DNA of 50,774 nt. Origin: Pseudomonadota bacterium (lineage in GTDB: Bacteria; Bdellovibrionota; UBA1018; CAIMNF01). The notes under the pieces are model-generated. The model searched no databases and had not been told where the DNA came from. It saw nothing but the letters and a program-made list of their open reading frames with translations. A program made the translations under genes and the position numbers. The stretch is taken from assembly GCA_027491115.1 (NCBI GenBank), contig JAIXWV010000045.1, positions 1-50,774 of the forward strand. The letters are read 5' to 3'. Below are positions 28,734-37,086 of the stretch, piece after piece (position 1 is the first letter of the stretch; each line of letters opens with the position of its first letter).

Positions 28734-31079
28734 ATGTCTCAGACTTTTTTTAGCAAGATGCTTGCCGCACTGATGGCGCTTACCATGGCTTTGCCTTCGG
28801 GAATCGGAATCCCCGAGGCGAATGCGGATCTCATTCCGTCTCCGAACAACGTTCCGGTGGCACCGAACTCCGGCATAAGGTTTTGTAACACCTACAGCGT
28901 CGACGAAGTTTCCGCGGCCAAAGGCAGTGCGATCATGTGCATCGACAATCAGGGGCGCCGATCGGTGATCGACACCTCTTCCGAGCGCAGTCGTTTCCTG
29001 AAGCGGGGGAACGCTTATGTGGTGCGTACCACTCCTGTTGCGGACCTCACCCAGTCCCAGCGGCGCAGGCTGAATATCGACGAAGGTGGCAGTGGGGGCT
29101 CAAGTGTCAGTACCCGCAACAAAGATCGCGAAGAGCTCGACATACTGGTAGATCAGTGTGGTGGATTTCCAGACTACGCCAAGCAGCGTGAAAAAGAGCG
29201 CGATCAACTCAATGATGACATCAAGCGCTACCGTTGCACCGGATCTGATTGTGTCAACATCGACAAGCTGAAGGCGGATCGAGACCAAGCCCTGAAAGAC
29301 TGTCGCAAGGATTGTCTCAGAATCGCAGTAGAAGACGATAAAAACGCCTGCCATCACAGTAAAGTGTTTAAGCGGACTGCGGATTTTTGCAGCTTCTTGA
29401 CTCTGAATGACAAGGATTTCTGGTTACAGGACTTCCTCAAAAAGAATGCCACTGGGCAGGATGATTGTACCACCGCCATTAACAATCCGGATTCTCGTGA
29501 TGAAACCAAAGCGTGCGGCGAGCTTTTGAGAAATGACTCTTGTGCGAGCCAAATCACCGGACCGAGCTTCAAGTGTGATCAGAAAGATAAAATCATCGCA
29601 TATGATCATGCCGCACGAGAACTGGATGAGCTTGATAAGAGACGCGCGGCGCTCGATGGTCCGACAAAAAAGGGATATTGCAATGTTTCTGGGGCAAAGG
29701 ATGCTACGGCAGCTTGGAGCAATCGTGACAGTCATTCACTTAAGTGCCTCATTGATATCCAATCTTCTTGCTCCGATGCCATTGATCGTGCTCAAGCCCG
29801 GGTTGATTCAAACATCTGTGTGAATTGCAATGCTGGTAGCCAGCAGGCCAACACCTGTCTCTACGGGCCTTGTGGTGGCGGAGTCAGTAAGGCGGCTCAG
29901 ATCATCAGTGCGATTGGTTCGATCGGTGTTCCGATCGGGCTCGGTCTCATGAACATGTCGATGTACAACCGTGGGTTGCAAGCTTGTGTGGCGATGTACA
30001 ACTCCCAGGTGACGCAGGGCCAGGCCGTGGGCCTGCCACCCCAGAATCCGAATTGCGGAACCGGTGGGTTTGGCATGGGTGGCTTCATGGGTGGTATGGG
30101 GGGCATGGGCTTTCCAGGAATGGGCGGCTTCGGCATGGGCTTTCCAGGAATGGGCGGCTTCGGCATGGGCATGCCTGGAATGATGGGCATGGGCTTTCCT
30201 GGAATGGGTGGTTTCGGCATGGGCATGCCTGGAATTGGCATCAATGCTGGAATCGGGCTTGGCATGGGTATGGGTATGCCTGGAATTGGGCTCGGCATGG
30301 GCATGGGCATGCCTGGAATGATGGGTATGGGCATGCCTGGAATGATGGGTATGGGCATGCCTGGAATGATGGGTATGGGCATGCCTGGAATTGGGCTTGG
30401 CATGGGCATGGGTATGCCTGGAATTGGGCTCGGCATGGGCATGGGTATGCCTGGAATTGGGCTCGGCATGGGCATGGGTATGCCTGGAATTGGGCTCGGC
30501 ATGGGCGGTGGATTCCCTGGTATGGGCGGCTTCGGCATGGGTATGCCTGGAATGATGGGCATGGGCGGTGGATTCCCTGGTATGGGCGGCTTCGGCATGG
30601 GTATGCCCGGAATGATGGGCATGGGCGGTATGGGGATGAATCCCATGGTCGGCAACATGATGGCTTCCCAACAAAATGCCATGGGAATTCAGCAGCAAAT
30701 GATGGGTTATCAGTCCGCCATGCAAGAGATGGCCGCTCAAAACATGATCCTCCAGAGCACAGGCATGATGGGCATGGGCATGGGCGGTCAGTTCGGCATG
30801 GGTTACCCCTATTTTGGAATGGGCGGTATGGGCGGTGGTTTCGGCGGGATGGGAGTTCCAGGCTTTGCCGGTGGGATGTTCCATCCAGGCATGGGTAACC
30901 TCGGAATGGGCGGAATGGGAGGTTTCGGCGGAATGGGAGGTCTCTCAATTCCCGGAATCAGCATCAATGCCGGACTCAATCTCGGAGGATTTGGCGGAAT
31001 GGGTGGTTTCGGTGGTTTCAACCCCTACATGTTCGGGGGAGGGGGCTGCGGAATCCAGATGGGAATCCCCTGTTACTGA
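28734..31079 (+). CDS. secreted Cys-rich protein with Gly/Met repeat region
   Basis: The ATG at 28734 follows GAGGAG at good spacing and gives 781 residues. The signal peptide is residues 1-32, ending PEANA. Residues 40-400 are charged and hold about two dozen Cys, including CxxxC pairs, likely structured by disulfides. A hydrophobic helix with AAQIISAIGSIGVPIGLGL lies near 390-410. Residues 444-636 consist almost only of Gly, Met, Pro, Phe, Ile and Leu in units such as GMGMPGIGLGM, MGMGMPGM and GGFGMGMPGM. After a Gln/Met-rich spacer a second Gly/Met/Phe block fills 677-765, and the protein ends in GCGIQMGIPCY. No known family was recognised. The strong promoter, 5' hairpin and terminator suggest an abundant monocistronic product. 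An adhesive, structural or metal-binding surface material is conjecture. Confidence 0.85.
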   Translation: MSQTFFSKMLAALMALTMALPSGIGIPEANADLIPSPNNVPVAPNSGIRFCNTYSVDEVSAAKGSAIMCIDNQGRRSVIDTSSERSRFLKRGNAYVVRTTPVADLTQSQRRRLNIDEGGSGGSSVSTRNKDREELDILVDQCGGFPDYAKQREKERDQLNDDIKRYRCTGSDCVNIDKLKADRDQALKDCRKDCLRIAVEDDKNACHHSKVFKRTADFCSFLTLNDKDFWLQDFLKKNATGQDDCTTAINNPDSRDETKACGELLRNDSCASQITGPSFKCDQKDKIIAYDHAARELDELDKRRAALDGPTKKGYCNVSGAKDATAAWSNRDSHSLKCLIDIQSSCSDAIDRAQARVDSNICVNCNAGSQQANTCLYGPCGGGVSKAAQIISAIGSIGVPIGLGLMNMSMYNRGLQACVAMYNSQVTQGQAVGLPPQNPNCGTGGFGMGGFMGGMGGMGFPGMGGFGMGFPGMGGFGMGMPGMMGMGFPGMGGFGMGMPGIGINAGIGLGMGMGMPGIGLGMGMGMPGMMGMGMPGMMGMGMPGMMGMGMPGIGLGMGMGMPGIGLGMGMGMPGIGLGMGMGMPGIGLGMGGGFPGMGGFGMGMPGMMGMGGGFPGMGGFGMGMPGMMGMGGMGMNPMVGNMMASQQNAMGIQQQMMGYQSAMQEMAAQNMILQSTGMMGMGMGGQFGMGYPYFGMGGMGGGFGGMGVPGFAGGMFHPGMGNLGMGGMGGFGGMGGLSIPGISINAGLNLGGFGGMGGFGGFNPYMFGGGGCGIQMGIPCY
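30064..30642 (+). repeat. in-frame tandem repeats coding Gly/Met-rich units
   Basis: Short in-frame units repeat throughout. A 24-base unit encoding MGMGMPGM occurs three times around 30307-30385. A 33-base unit encoding GMGMPGIGLGM recurs around 30390-30505. A nearly exact 60-base duplication covers about 30505-30624. All repeat lengths are multiples of three, so copy-number change would keep the frame. The biased composition also leaves several other frames open on both strands; those are artefacts. Confidence 0.9.
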
Positions 31080-31103
31080 CCCAGTTTGAATGAGTTTCAA
31101 GAA

Positions 31104-31136
31104 GGCTCCGGAGGTGATCCGGGGCCTTTTTCTTTT
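31104..31136 (+). terminator. intrinsic terminator after the Gly/Met-rich protein gene
   Basis: GGCTCCGGA pairs with TCCGGGGCC (9 bp with one T-G pair) around a 5-base loop, immediately followed by TTTTTCTTTT. It lies 25 bases after the stop codon and separates this gene from rpsA. Confidence 0.9.
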
Positions 31137-31163
31137 GACGAATCAAGGGTTTTTGAATAGAGT
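31135..31163 (+). promoter_or_regulatory. candidate rpsA promoter
   Basis: TTGACG at 31135-31140 and TAGAGT at 31158-31163 are 17 bases apart, a fair sigma-70-type match. The -35 box overlaps the tail of the preceding terminator. It would give an rpsA leader of about 90 bases. An AAGGA ribosome site precedes the ATG. Confidence 0.45.
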
Positions 31164-31259
31164 CGGGCAGTCAGCTTCAACCCTGACTTTCGAGTTCCTC
31201 CTATCAAATGCATTGCGTTCTGGAGGGGCCGATACTCTATCTAAGGAAACTCCGTTAAA

Positions 31260-33065
31260 ATGGCTAAACTCAATACAACCGAATCTGCTCCCAAGCAGAA
31301 GAAGGAATTGCTCAAGAACTTGAGCTGGATCAATGAATTCAGCGATGTCCAGGGCGACATCAATGAACAAAAAGGCACTGTCGGCGCTGAAGACTTCGGC
31401 GCTCTCTTCGAACAGGCCCAGAAAGACAGCGGCATTCAAGAAGGTGCCGTCATCGACGGTAAAGTGGTTGCTGTCGGAACCGACGATGTCACGGTCGATA
31501 TCGGCTTCAAATGTGAAGGTTTCGTACCCCTGTATGAATTCAAAGATGCCACCGGTACTGCCAAAGTCGCAGTGGGTGACATCCTTTCTGTTTACGTCGA
31601 ACGCCTCGAGATCGAGCATGGAAAAATCCATCTCTCCAAAGATCGCGCCGACATCATCAAGGCTTGGGACGAAATCTCTGCCGCCTGTGACCAGGATCAG
31701 CTGGTCGAGGGGATCGTGATTGCGAAGGTGAAAGGCGGCTTGGCTGTCGACATCGGCGTGAAGGCGTTCCTGCCCGGCTCCCAGCTCGACACCAAAGCGG
31801 TGAAGAACCTGGACAAGTTCATCGGTCAGCGCATGAAATTCAAGATCTTGAAGTTCAACAAGAAGCGCGGAAACATCGTCCTCTCCCGCAAAGCGGTAGT
31901 GGCCCAGGAGCGCGAGCTCCAGCGCGCTGAGACTCTGTCCCAGATGCAAGAGGGAATGGTGGTCGCCGGTACCGTGAAGAACATCACTGAGTACGGCGCA
32001 TTCATCGACCTCGGCGGTATGGACGGACTCCTCCACATCACTGACATGTCTTGGGGCCGTATCAAACACCCGAGCGAGCTCTTCAATGTCGGCGATGAAG
32101 TCAAAGTGAAGATCCTGAAGTACGACCGCGAAAAAGAACGCGTTTCTCTGGGTCTCAAGCAGGTGTCTCCGAATCCTTGGGATGAGGCCGAGTACAAGTT
32201 CCCTGTCGGCAAGATCGTTAAGGGTAAGGTCGTGAGTCTGAAGGATTACGGTGCATTCATCGAACTCGACGACGGCGTTGAAGGTCTCATCCACGTGTCT
32301 GAGATGTCTTGGACAGAACGTGTCAAGAATCCTTCAAAGTACGTGAAGGTTGGCGATGCGGTTGAGTGCAAGGTCCTCGAAGTGGACACTCGAAACAAGC
32401 GGATCAGCCTCGGCATGAAGCAGCTCCAGGACAATCCTTGGGATGCCCTCGAAATGAAATTCCCGGTCGGTGCGATTGTGGAAGAGTGCGAAATCAAGTC
32501 AATCACTGATTTCGGCATGTTCGTTGACGTCGGCATGGGTATCGACGGGTTGATTCACGTTTCCGACCTTAGCTGGAACAAAAAAGTGGCCAACCCTGCC
32601 GAGAAGTACAAGAAGGGCGACAAAGTCCGTGCTGTGGTTCTCGGAATCGACAAGCAGGCGGAGAAGTTCTCTCTCGGAATCAAGCAGCTTGAGCGCGATC
32701 CTTGGGAAAACATCAAGTCCCGCTATCGTGTCGGTCAGTCTGTCGAGGGTGCTGTGACCAAGATCGCCGATTTCGGTGCGTTCATGGAGCTCGAAGAAGG
32801 CATTGAAGGTTTGATTTACGTGAGCGAGCTCTCCGAGCAGCGCGTAGAGAAGCCTTCTGACGTGGTGAAACTCGGTGAGAAAGTTCGCGCAGAGATCCTG
32901 TCGATCGAGCCGAAGGACCGCCGGATCAGCCTGTCGATCAAGCAGTTGGGTCGTTCCGAAGAACGCGCCAACTACGAGACCTACATGGGCGATCGCAACA
33001 AGAAGACTTCCATGGGAGATCTTCTTGGCGAAAAGCTCAAGGGTGCTCTCAAGAAGGACGAATAA
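31260..33065 (+). CDS. rpsA: 30S ribosomal protein S1
   Basis: This 601-residue protein has six S1/OB-fold RNA-binding domains. The middle and later ones are clear, with repeated V-(K/E)-G-x-V-x-x-(I/L)-x-(D/E)-(Y/F)-GAF(I/V/M) starts and GL(I/L)(H/Y)(V/I)(S/T)(E/D)(M/L)S centres, each ending near (R/K)(I/V)SLG(L/M/I)KQ. S1 delivers mRNA to the 30S subunit and helps initiation on weak ribosome sites, a relevant point since several genes here lack a strong one. It is slightly longer than the 557-residue E. coli protein, with an extended N-terminus of about 45 residues. It stands alone between two intrinsic terminators. Confidence 0.96.
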   Translation: MAKLNTTESAPKQKKELLKNLSWINEFSDVQGDINEQKGTVGAEDFGALFEQAQKDSGIQEGAVIDGKVVAVGTDDVTVDIGFKCEGFVPLYEFKDATGTAKVAVGDILSVYVERLEIEHGKIHLSKDRADIIKAWDEISAACDQDQLVEGIVIAKVKGGLAVDIGVKAFLPGSQLDTKAVKNLDKFIGQRMKFKILKFNKKRGNIVLSRKAVVAQERELQRAETLSQMQEGMVVAGTVKNITEYGAFIDLGGMDGLLHITDMSWGRIKHPSELFNVGDEVKVKILKYDREKERVSLGLKQVSPNPWDEAEYKFPVGKIVKGKVVSLKDYGAFIELDDGVEGLIHVSEMSWTERVKNPSKYVKVGDAVECKVLEVDTRNKRISLGMKQLQDNPWDALEMKFPVGAIVEECEIKSITDFGMFVDVGMGIDGLIHVSDLSWNKKVANPAEKYKKGDKVRAVVLGIDKQAEKFSLGIKQLERDPWENIKSRYRVGQSVEGAVTKIADFGAFMELEEGIEGLIYVSELSEQRVEKPSDVVKLGEKVRAEILSIEPKDRRISLSIKQLGRSEERANYETYMGDRNKKTSMGDLLGEKLKGALKKDE

Positions 33066-33094
33066 TCGTTCTCCTGCATTTCAAACTTGGATTT

Positions 33095-33130
33095 GCCCCG
33101 GTGGAGTTTCCACCGGGGCTTTTTCTTTTC
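33095..33130 (+). terminator. intrinsic terminator after rpsA
   Basis: A perfect 11-bp stem, GCCCCGGTGGA and its complement, closes a 3-base loop and is followed by TTTTTCTTTT. It lies 29 bases after the rpsA stop codon. Confidence 0.95.
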
Positions 33131-33201
33131 CGACGCACCTGAGCCCGGCATCTTTTGCCCGAGGGTTCAGGTGGGTTGCATTCGATCCGAAACGGGGACA
33201 T

Positions 33202-33924
33202 ATGGTGAAGATCCCCAAGGGCTTTACGGTTCCGTTGGTGTTGGCGCTCATTCTCCCTTATTGGGCTTCGGCGATGACCGAAGTGAAATTCACTTCCCGG
33301 GAGTTGGATGCCGCCTATGTTCTGGTGCGCCCAGAGCTGAACATGATCGAGCTCGATGGCCGGTCCGGGCGGTTCAGTCCCGCTCCTGCCCTGCGTTTTT
33401 TCGGTCTACAGGAACAGCGATTCGAGATCGACTTCAATTCGATCATTGATCTTGCTGATCTTCGGTTCAACCACTTGCGAGCAAGATCGCCTGAGGTCAG
33501 ATTCACAGGGGCATCACTCGAGCTTTCCATTTCGGTGGATGATCAGGAAAAGGTCCTGAAAAGTCGTCTTGGAACAGTCAGCATTGAAGGGGTTTCGATA
33601 GTGGCTGTGCTTGGCTGGCACACCTATCCGGATGGGAGTCAGGCACTCGTGCTTCAACAAGCCAGGTTCAATGGAGTAGTGAAGGGGACTGGACTCCTCA
33701 AGTCCCAATGGATCCTCGAAAAATTAAAAGGGCTGTTCGTGAAGTTGCTCCGGGATCAAGTGAGACAGATCCTATCCAGGGCTGTGGTGCAGCAGTCGAT
33801 TCACGACGGTTTGCTGTCTTGGGCGAGGTTTTACACCGGAGAAATCAGGCAGAGTGTGGTTCCGAATTCACTCCGTTTTTACAAGGAGGATCATCTCTCG
33901 GGGCTTCGTTTCGAGGTCCAGTAA
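33202..33924 (+). CDS. exported protein of unknown function
   Basis: The frame is open from within rpsA, but the rpsA terminator and the signal peptide place the start at the ATG at 33202, giving 240 residues. Residues 1-24 form a signal peptide ending YWASA. The body alternates beta-strand-like segments (IDLADLRFNHLRAR, ASLELSISV, GTVSIEGVSIVAVLGW) and ends with an amphipathic helix rich in Leu, Val and Arg around residues 165-205. This vaguely resembles lipid-binding long-barrel folds, but no family was recognised with confidence. No catalytic motif is visible. Its 3' end overlaps the convergent CLC gene by 34 bases. Confidence 0.75.
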   Translation: MVKIPKGFTVPLVLALILPYWASAMTEVKFTSRELDAAYVLVRPELNMIELDGRSGRFSPAPALRFFGLQEQRFEIDFNSIIDLADLRFNHLRARSPEVRFTGASLELSISVDDQEKVLKSRLGTVSIEGVSIVAVLGWHTYPDGSQALVLQQARFNGVVKGTGLLKSQWILEKLKGLFVKLLRDQVRQILSRAVVQQSIHDGLLSWARFYTGEIRQSVVPNSLRFYKEDHLSGLRFEVQ

Positions 33925-35039
33925 GTCCTGCTGTAAATCGATGGTGCACCTACCGTGACCAGTGCCGCGATTCCGTGGGCGAGCAGGGCCCATGGGATGA
34001 TGTCCCTGCCGGACCATAGGCAAGACAAAGCAAAAGCAGTGATGGGCAACCTGGCTGCCGCGCCGAACACGACTGCCGCTCCAAGTGCGGGAAGTAGAGT
34101 TGAGTTCAAAGGTATCCACTGATTCAGGAGATTGCCGAGAGTGGCACCGATAAAGATCAGGGGAATGAACTCACCGCCAGAGAATCCGATTGCGAGCGAA
34201 ATCAAGGTGAGGATCAACTTCAGGATGGGCACTTCCCACGATACTGAACCTGCGAAAGATCCGCTGATGGTCTCGAGACCGAGTCCACGGTAAAGATGCA
34301 TTTCGACTGGCGCCAGCAGGGCCATGAGGAGTAGACCTCCGATCGAGACCATGATCCAGCTGCCATTCGATGGGTTCGGTAGCCAGGTTGATGAACGCGC
34401 CAATCGATTCTTGATCTCGGAAAACAAACGGCCGATCCCACCGCCTGCCAGACCTAAAGTGACCGTGGCGATCAAGGGTGTCCAGATCCCCGATACTTCG
34501 GATAATGGCGGAATCATGAGCGGTTCAGCCCCTAGAATCTTCATCGTCATGGACCCGATCAGCGCACTCATGAGCACCGGCAAGATGTTTCCGACTCGAG
34601 GGAGGGTGCCTTGTTCCCATGCAAAACAGGATCCGGCAATGGGGTTGCCCACGGCTGCGGAGAATCCACCTGCCAGTCCCATGGAGGTGCCAAAGTTTGT
34701 GGTGGTTTGTTTTTTCGTTTGGGAGAGTGTTTCAATCCAGTGCGAGACTGTCGTGGCCATTTGAACGATGGCACCTTCTCTACCAACAGATGCCCCCACT
34801 CCATGTGAGAGCGTCCCCGAGAAAAAGATCCATAGGATTCGCCTCAATCCGGATTTAGGTGTTTCCGTTCCAAGCTTTCTTCTAAGGCCGAAGAGGAGAC
34901 CTCCTGCCAAAGGAAGTGCCCAGATCCAACCAGGATGGTACTGGTGGTAGGATGTGACTCGATCTAAGGTCAGCGAGAAAGCCGCTCCGAGAGTTCCTGA
35001 TGCAAACCCAGTGAGCATCGCCTGAAGCATCATTGCCAT
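33891..35039 (-). CDS. CLC-family chloride channel/transporter
   Basis: The product is 382 residues from the ATG at 35039; an upstream TTG at 35075 is also open, and no start has a good ribosome site. It has about ten hydrophobic segments with the CLC filter motifs GASVGREGAIVQ (with the gating Glu, normally GREGP), GGEFIPLIFIGATLGN and AARLPITAFALS. The first filter motif, GSGIP, is replaced by AGNPIAGSCF-like sequence or is degenerate. Members move chloride or fluoride, many as proton antiporters. The gating Glu suggests transport rather than a pure channel, but the substrate is not set by sequence here. It is divergent from the MFS gene, with a very short gap. Confidence 0.85.
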   Translation of the reverse strand: MAMMLQAMLTGFASGTLGAAFSLTLDRVTSYHQYHPGWIWALPLAGGLLFGLRRKLGTETPKSGLRRILWIFFSGTLSHGVGASVGREGAIVQMATTVSHWIETLSQTKKQTTTNFGTSMGLAGGFSAAVGNPIAGSCFAWEQGTLPRVGNILPVLMSALIGSMTMKILGAEPLMIPPLSEVSGIWTPLIATVTLGLAGGGIGRLFSEIKNRLARSSTWLPNPSNGSWIMVSIGGLLLMALLAPVEMHLYRGLGLETISGSFAGSVSWEVPILKLILTLISLAIGFSGGEFIPLIFIGATLGNLLNQWIPLNSTLLPALGAAVVFGAAARLPITAFALSCLWSGRDIIPWALLAHGIAALVTVGAPSIYSRTYWTSKRSPER

Positions 35040-35091
35040 GAGCGGAAGTATAGGGTTGCTCCCAGGGTGCGGCAAGTTTTAGGATCGCTGC

Positions 35092-36234
35092 ATGAGTCCT
35101 ATTATCTGGAAAGTGGGTGTGATTTCGTTCTTTGCCGATCTTTCGAGTGAGCTGCTCTATCCGATCACTCCGGTGTTTTTGACCCAGGTTCTTCATGCAT
35201 CGATGGCTTCGGTGGGTCTCATTGAAGGGTTCGCCGAGTTGACCGCCAGCCTGTTGAAAGGGTGGGCGGGGCAGCTCTCGGACCGGATGGGAAAGCGGAG
35301 GAGGTTCATCTGGGGGGGGTACCTTCTGTCCACCCTCTCGAAGGCCTCCATCGGATTCGCCCAGGGATGGGGTGGTGTTCTCTTGGCCCGTTCTTTGGAT
35401 CGGGTTGGAAAGGGTGTCAGAACCGCTCCCCGAGATGCCTTGATTGCCGAGGCGGTGCCAAAAAAAGATCTAGGTCTCGCTTTCGGTATTCATCGGGGCA
35501 TGGACACACTTGGGGCCGTGATGGGACCACTTCTCGCACTGGTGTTCCTCGAGGCTTGGGGTGAAGAGAGACTCCGGGATTTTTACTTTCTCGCATTGAT
35601 CCCAGGAACCATCGCGGTTTTACTTTGTTTCGCACTCCCTGAGACCCCGGTGAATGAGCGAAGTGACGCCGTTCGCGGTCGTTTTTCGATTGAGGGACTT
35701 CCGAGGCGATATTTTCTTTTTCTGATCGGGTGGGGGATCTTTTCTTTTGCCAATTCGAGCGACGCATTCTTACTCCTGAGTGTCCAGAAAAACGGGAATC
35801 CATTGGTCAGGGTGGTCCTCATGTACTGCCTCTTCAATCTGGTATACGCCCTTTCGAGTCCTATTTTGGGACGACTCGCGGATCGCTGGGGGCGGATGAA
35901 TCTGATGAAGGCAGCCCTATTGCTGTTTGCAATCATCTATTGGGGATTCGCTCAAGCATGGAACCCTTGGGTTCTTTTTGCTGGATATGGCGTATTCATG
36001 GGCATGTCCGAGGGGGTAGGGAAGGCCTTGGTCGCTGAAATGGTCCCGACTGGAAAAGAGAGGGAACTGGGCGGTAGTGCCCAGGGGTGGTTCGGGTTGG
36101 TTACCGGGGTCGCCACCCTTGGGGCCAGTCTGACCGCAGGTTTGCTTTGGGACGCCATGGGTCCGAGTGCGCCGTTCGTTTACGGTAGCTGCGGAGCGTT
36201 GCTCTCACTCATTGTTTTTACCTTATTGAAATGA
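35092..36234 (+). CDS. major facilitator superfamily transporter
   Basis: The 380-residue product has about 11-12 hydrophobic segments. The loop between segments 2 and 3 carries GQLSDRMGKRRRF, the MFS signature. A conserved DRVGKGVRTAPRDALIA stretch follows segment 4 and marks a large family of uncharacterised bacterial MFS permeases. A second-half signature, GRLADRWGRMNLM, confirms the internal duplication. Substrate is unknown. The gene starts only a few dozen bases from the divergent CLC start, so the two may share a regulatory region. Confidence 0.88.
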   Translation: MSPIIWKVGVISFFADLSSELLYPITPVFLTQVLHASMASVGLIEGFAELTASLLKGWAGQLSDRMGKRRRFIWGGYLLSTLSKASIGFAQGWGGVLLARSLDRVGKGVRTAPRDALIAEAVPKKDLGLAFGIHRGMDTLGAVMGPLLALVFLEAWGEERLRDFYFLALIPGTIAVLLCFALPETPVNERSDAVRGRFSIEGLPRRYFLFLIGWGIFSFANSSDAFLLLSVQKNGNPLVRVVLMYCLFNLVYALSSPILGRLADRWGRMNLMKAALLLFAIIYWGFAQAWNPWVLFAGYGVFMGMSEGVGKALVAEMVPTGKERELGGSAQGWFGLVTGVATLGASLTAGLLWDAMGPSAPFVYGSCGALLSLIVFTLLK

Positions 36235-36272
36235 TAACTTTCCGATCGGGTCGGGTGTCCGGCCTTCTCGGT

Positions 36273-36349
36273 GGGCCATTAGCTCAGCTGGTTAGAGCGG
36301 TCCGCTCATAACGGATTGGTCGCTGGTTCAAGTCCGGCATGGCCCACCA
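36273..36349 (+). tRNA. tRNA-Ile2 (anticodon CAU, lysidine type)
   Basis: The 77-base cloverleaf includes encoded CCA. The acceptor stem GGGCCAT pairs with ATGGCCC. The D arm is GCTC/GAGC. The anticodon stem GTCCG/CGGAT holds loop CTCATAA, with anticodon CAT at 36307-36309. The T arm is GCTGG/CCGGC around TTCAAGT. CAT can be elongator Met or Ile2. The TTGGTCGCTGGTTCAAGTCC stretch matches E. coli ileX closely, and the stem bases differ from elongator tRNA-Met, so Ile2 (C34 modified to lysidine by TilS, reading AUA) is favoured. It lies 24 bases before the next gene's start. Confidence 0.9.
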
Positions 36350-36370
36350 TTTCACCTCCCGGGAGCCACC

Positions 36371-37030
36371 ATGAGTGAACGACACACCCGAAAGTACCGT
36401 CTCGGAAAAATGGCTGAAATGCGCAAAAGGTGGTGGTACCGAGGCGGGTTGCATTATGGATTTACAGTCGGTTTCGCTCTGTGGGTCGGGGTATTCAGTC
36501 TCATGCATGTGGATCATCCCACTCTAAGCGATGCATGGATCGTTCCTGTCATGGTGGTCTACGCAAACTTCGTCGAGTATTTTGTGCATCGGTTTCCACT
36601 TCACAGAAGGATCCGAGGGCTCGGTATTCTATATGAGCGTCATGCGGTCCAGCATCACCGATACTTCACTGAACGGGATATCTCGATCATCACGCCCAAC
36701 CAAATGTACTATGTGTTGTTTCCTGCTCAGGCGATCGTTTTTTTTATTCCTTTGGCGGCCGGTCCGGTGGCTTGGTGGATCTCCCGATCTTTCGGGGACA
36801 ATGCAGGTTGGCTAGCACTCCTCACCTCTGCTGGATATTTCGCCTGGTATGAAACCTTTCACCTGGCCAATCACCTTCCGCTAACTCACTGGGTACATCG
36901 CATCCCGGCCCTAAGTGAACTGTGTCGATTTCACCGTCTGCATCATCATTCCGTATATTCGAAGCAATTCAACTTCAACGTTACGTTTCCTTTGGCTGAT
37001 TGGGTGATGGGTACACTGAAAACGAAATAA
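36371..37030 (+). CDS. fatty-acid-hydroxylase-superfamily membrane protein
   Basis: This 219-residue protein has about four membrane segments and the clustered histidines of the di-iron hydroxylase/sterol desaturase superfamily: EYFVHRFPLH (His73, His78), HAVQHH (His91, His95, His96), a middle group at His164/168/173 and FHRLHHHS (His188, 191-193). Family enzymes hydroxylate or desaturate fatty acids, sterols or carotenoids using oxygen and iron. The substrate cannot be told from sequence. A GGAG ribosome site precedes the ATG at 36371. It may be cotranscribed with the adjacent tRNA. A terminator follows. Confidence 0.88.
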   Translation: MSERHTRKYRLGKMAEMRKRWWYRGGLHYGFTVGFALWVGVFSLMHVDHPTLSDAWIVPVMVVYANFVEYFVHRFPLHRRIRGLGILYERHAVQHHRYFTERDISIITPNQMYYVLFPAQAIVFFIPLAAGPVAWWISRSFGDNAGWLALLTSAGYFAWYETFHLANHLPLTHWVHRIPALSELCRFHRLHHHSVYSKQFNFNVTFPLADWVMGTLKTK

Positions 37031-37033
37031 AGA

Positions 37034-37060
37034 AGCCCCGACCTGAGTCAGGCCGGGGCT
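37034..37060. terminator. bidirectional terminator hairpin
   Basis: AGCCCCG and CGGGGCT pair, followed after one mismatch by CCTG/CAGG around a 3-base loop. It lies between the stops of two convergent genes. On the plus strand it is followed by TTTGGG, a weak T run; on the minus strand the tail is CTTCTTT. Confidence 0.75.
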
Positions 37061-37086
37061 TTGGGTGATTCAATCTTAGGAGCCAG

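Noticed and set aside
29808-30884. Minus-strand 358-codon His/Ala-rich frame opposite the Gly/Met repeats
   Set aside because: It is produced by reading the repetitive ATG-GGC codons backwards; no ribosome site, signal or domain supports it.
29984-30898. Plus-strand 304-codon frame rich in Trp, Asn, Gly and His over the same repeats
   Set aside because: Another frame of the same low-complexity DNA, inside a gene with a better start, signal peptide and terminator.
31143-32294. 383-codon minus-strand frame opposite rpsA
   Set aside because: Antisense shadow of a strongly biased ribosomal protein gene.
32875-33201. Extended N-terminus of the exported protein gene reaching back into rpsA
   Set aside because: The extension would cross the rpsA terminator and would bury a clear signal peptide at the ATG at 33202.
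36273-36349. Elongator or initiator tRNA-Met
   Set aside because: The anticodon is CAT, but the variable region and T arm match E. coli Ile2 far better; the first acceptor pair is G-C, unlike initiator tRNA.
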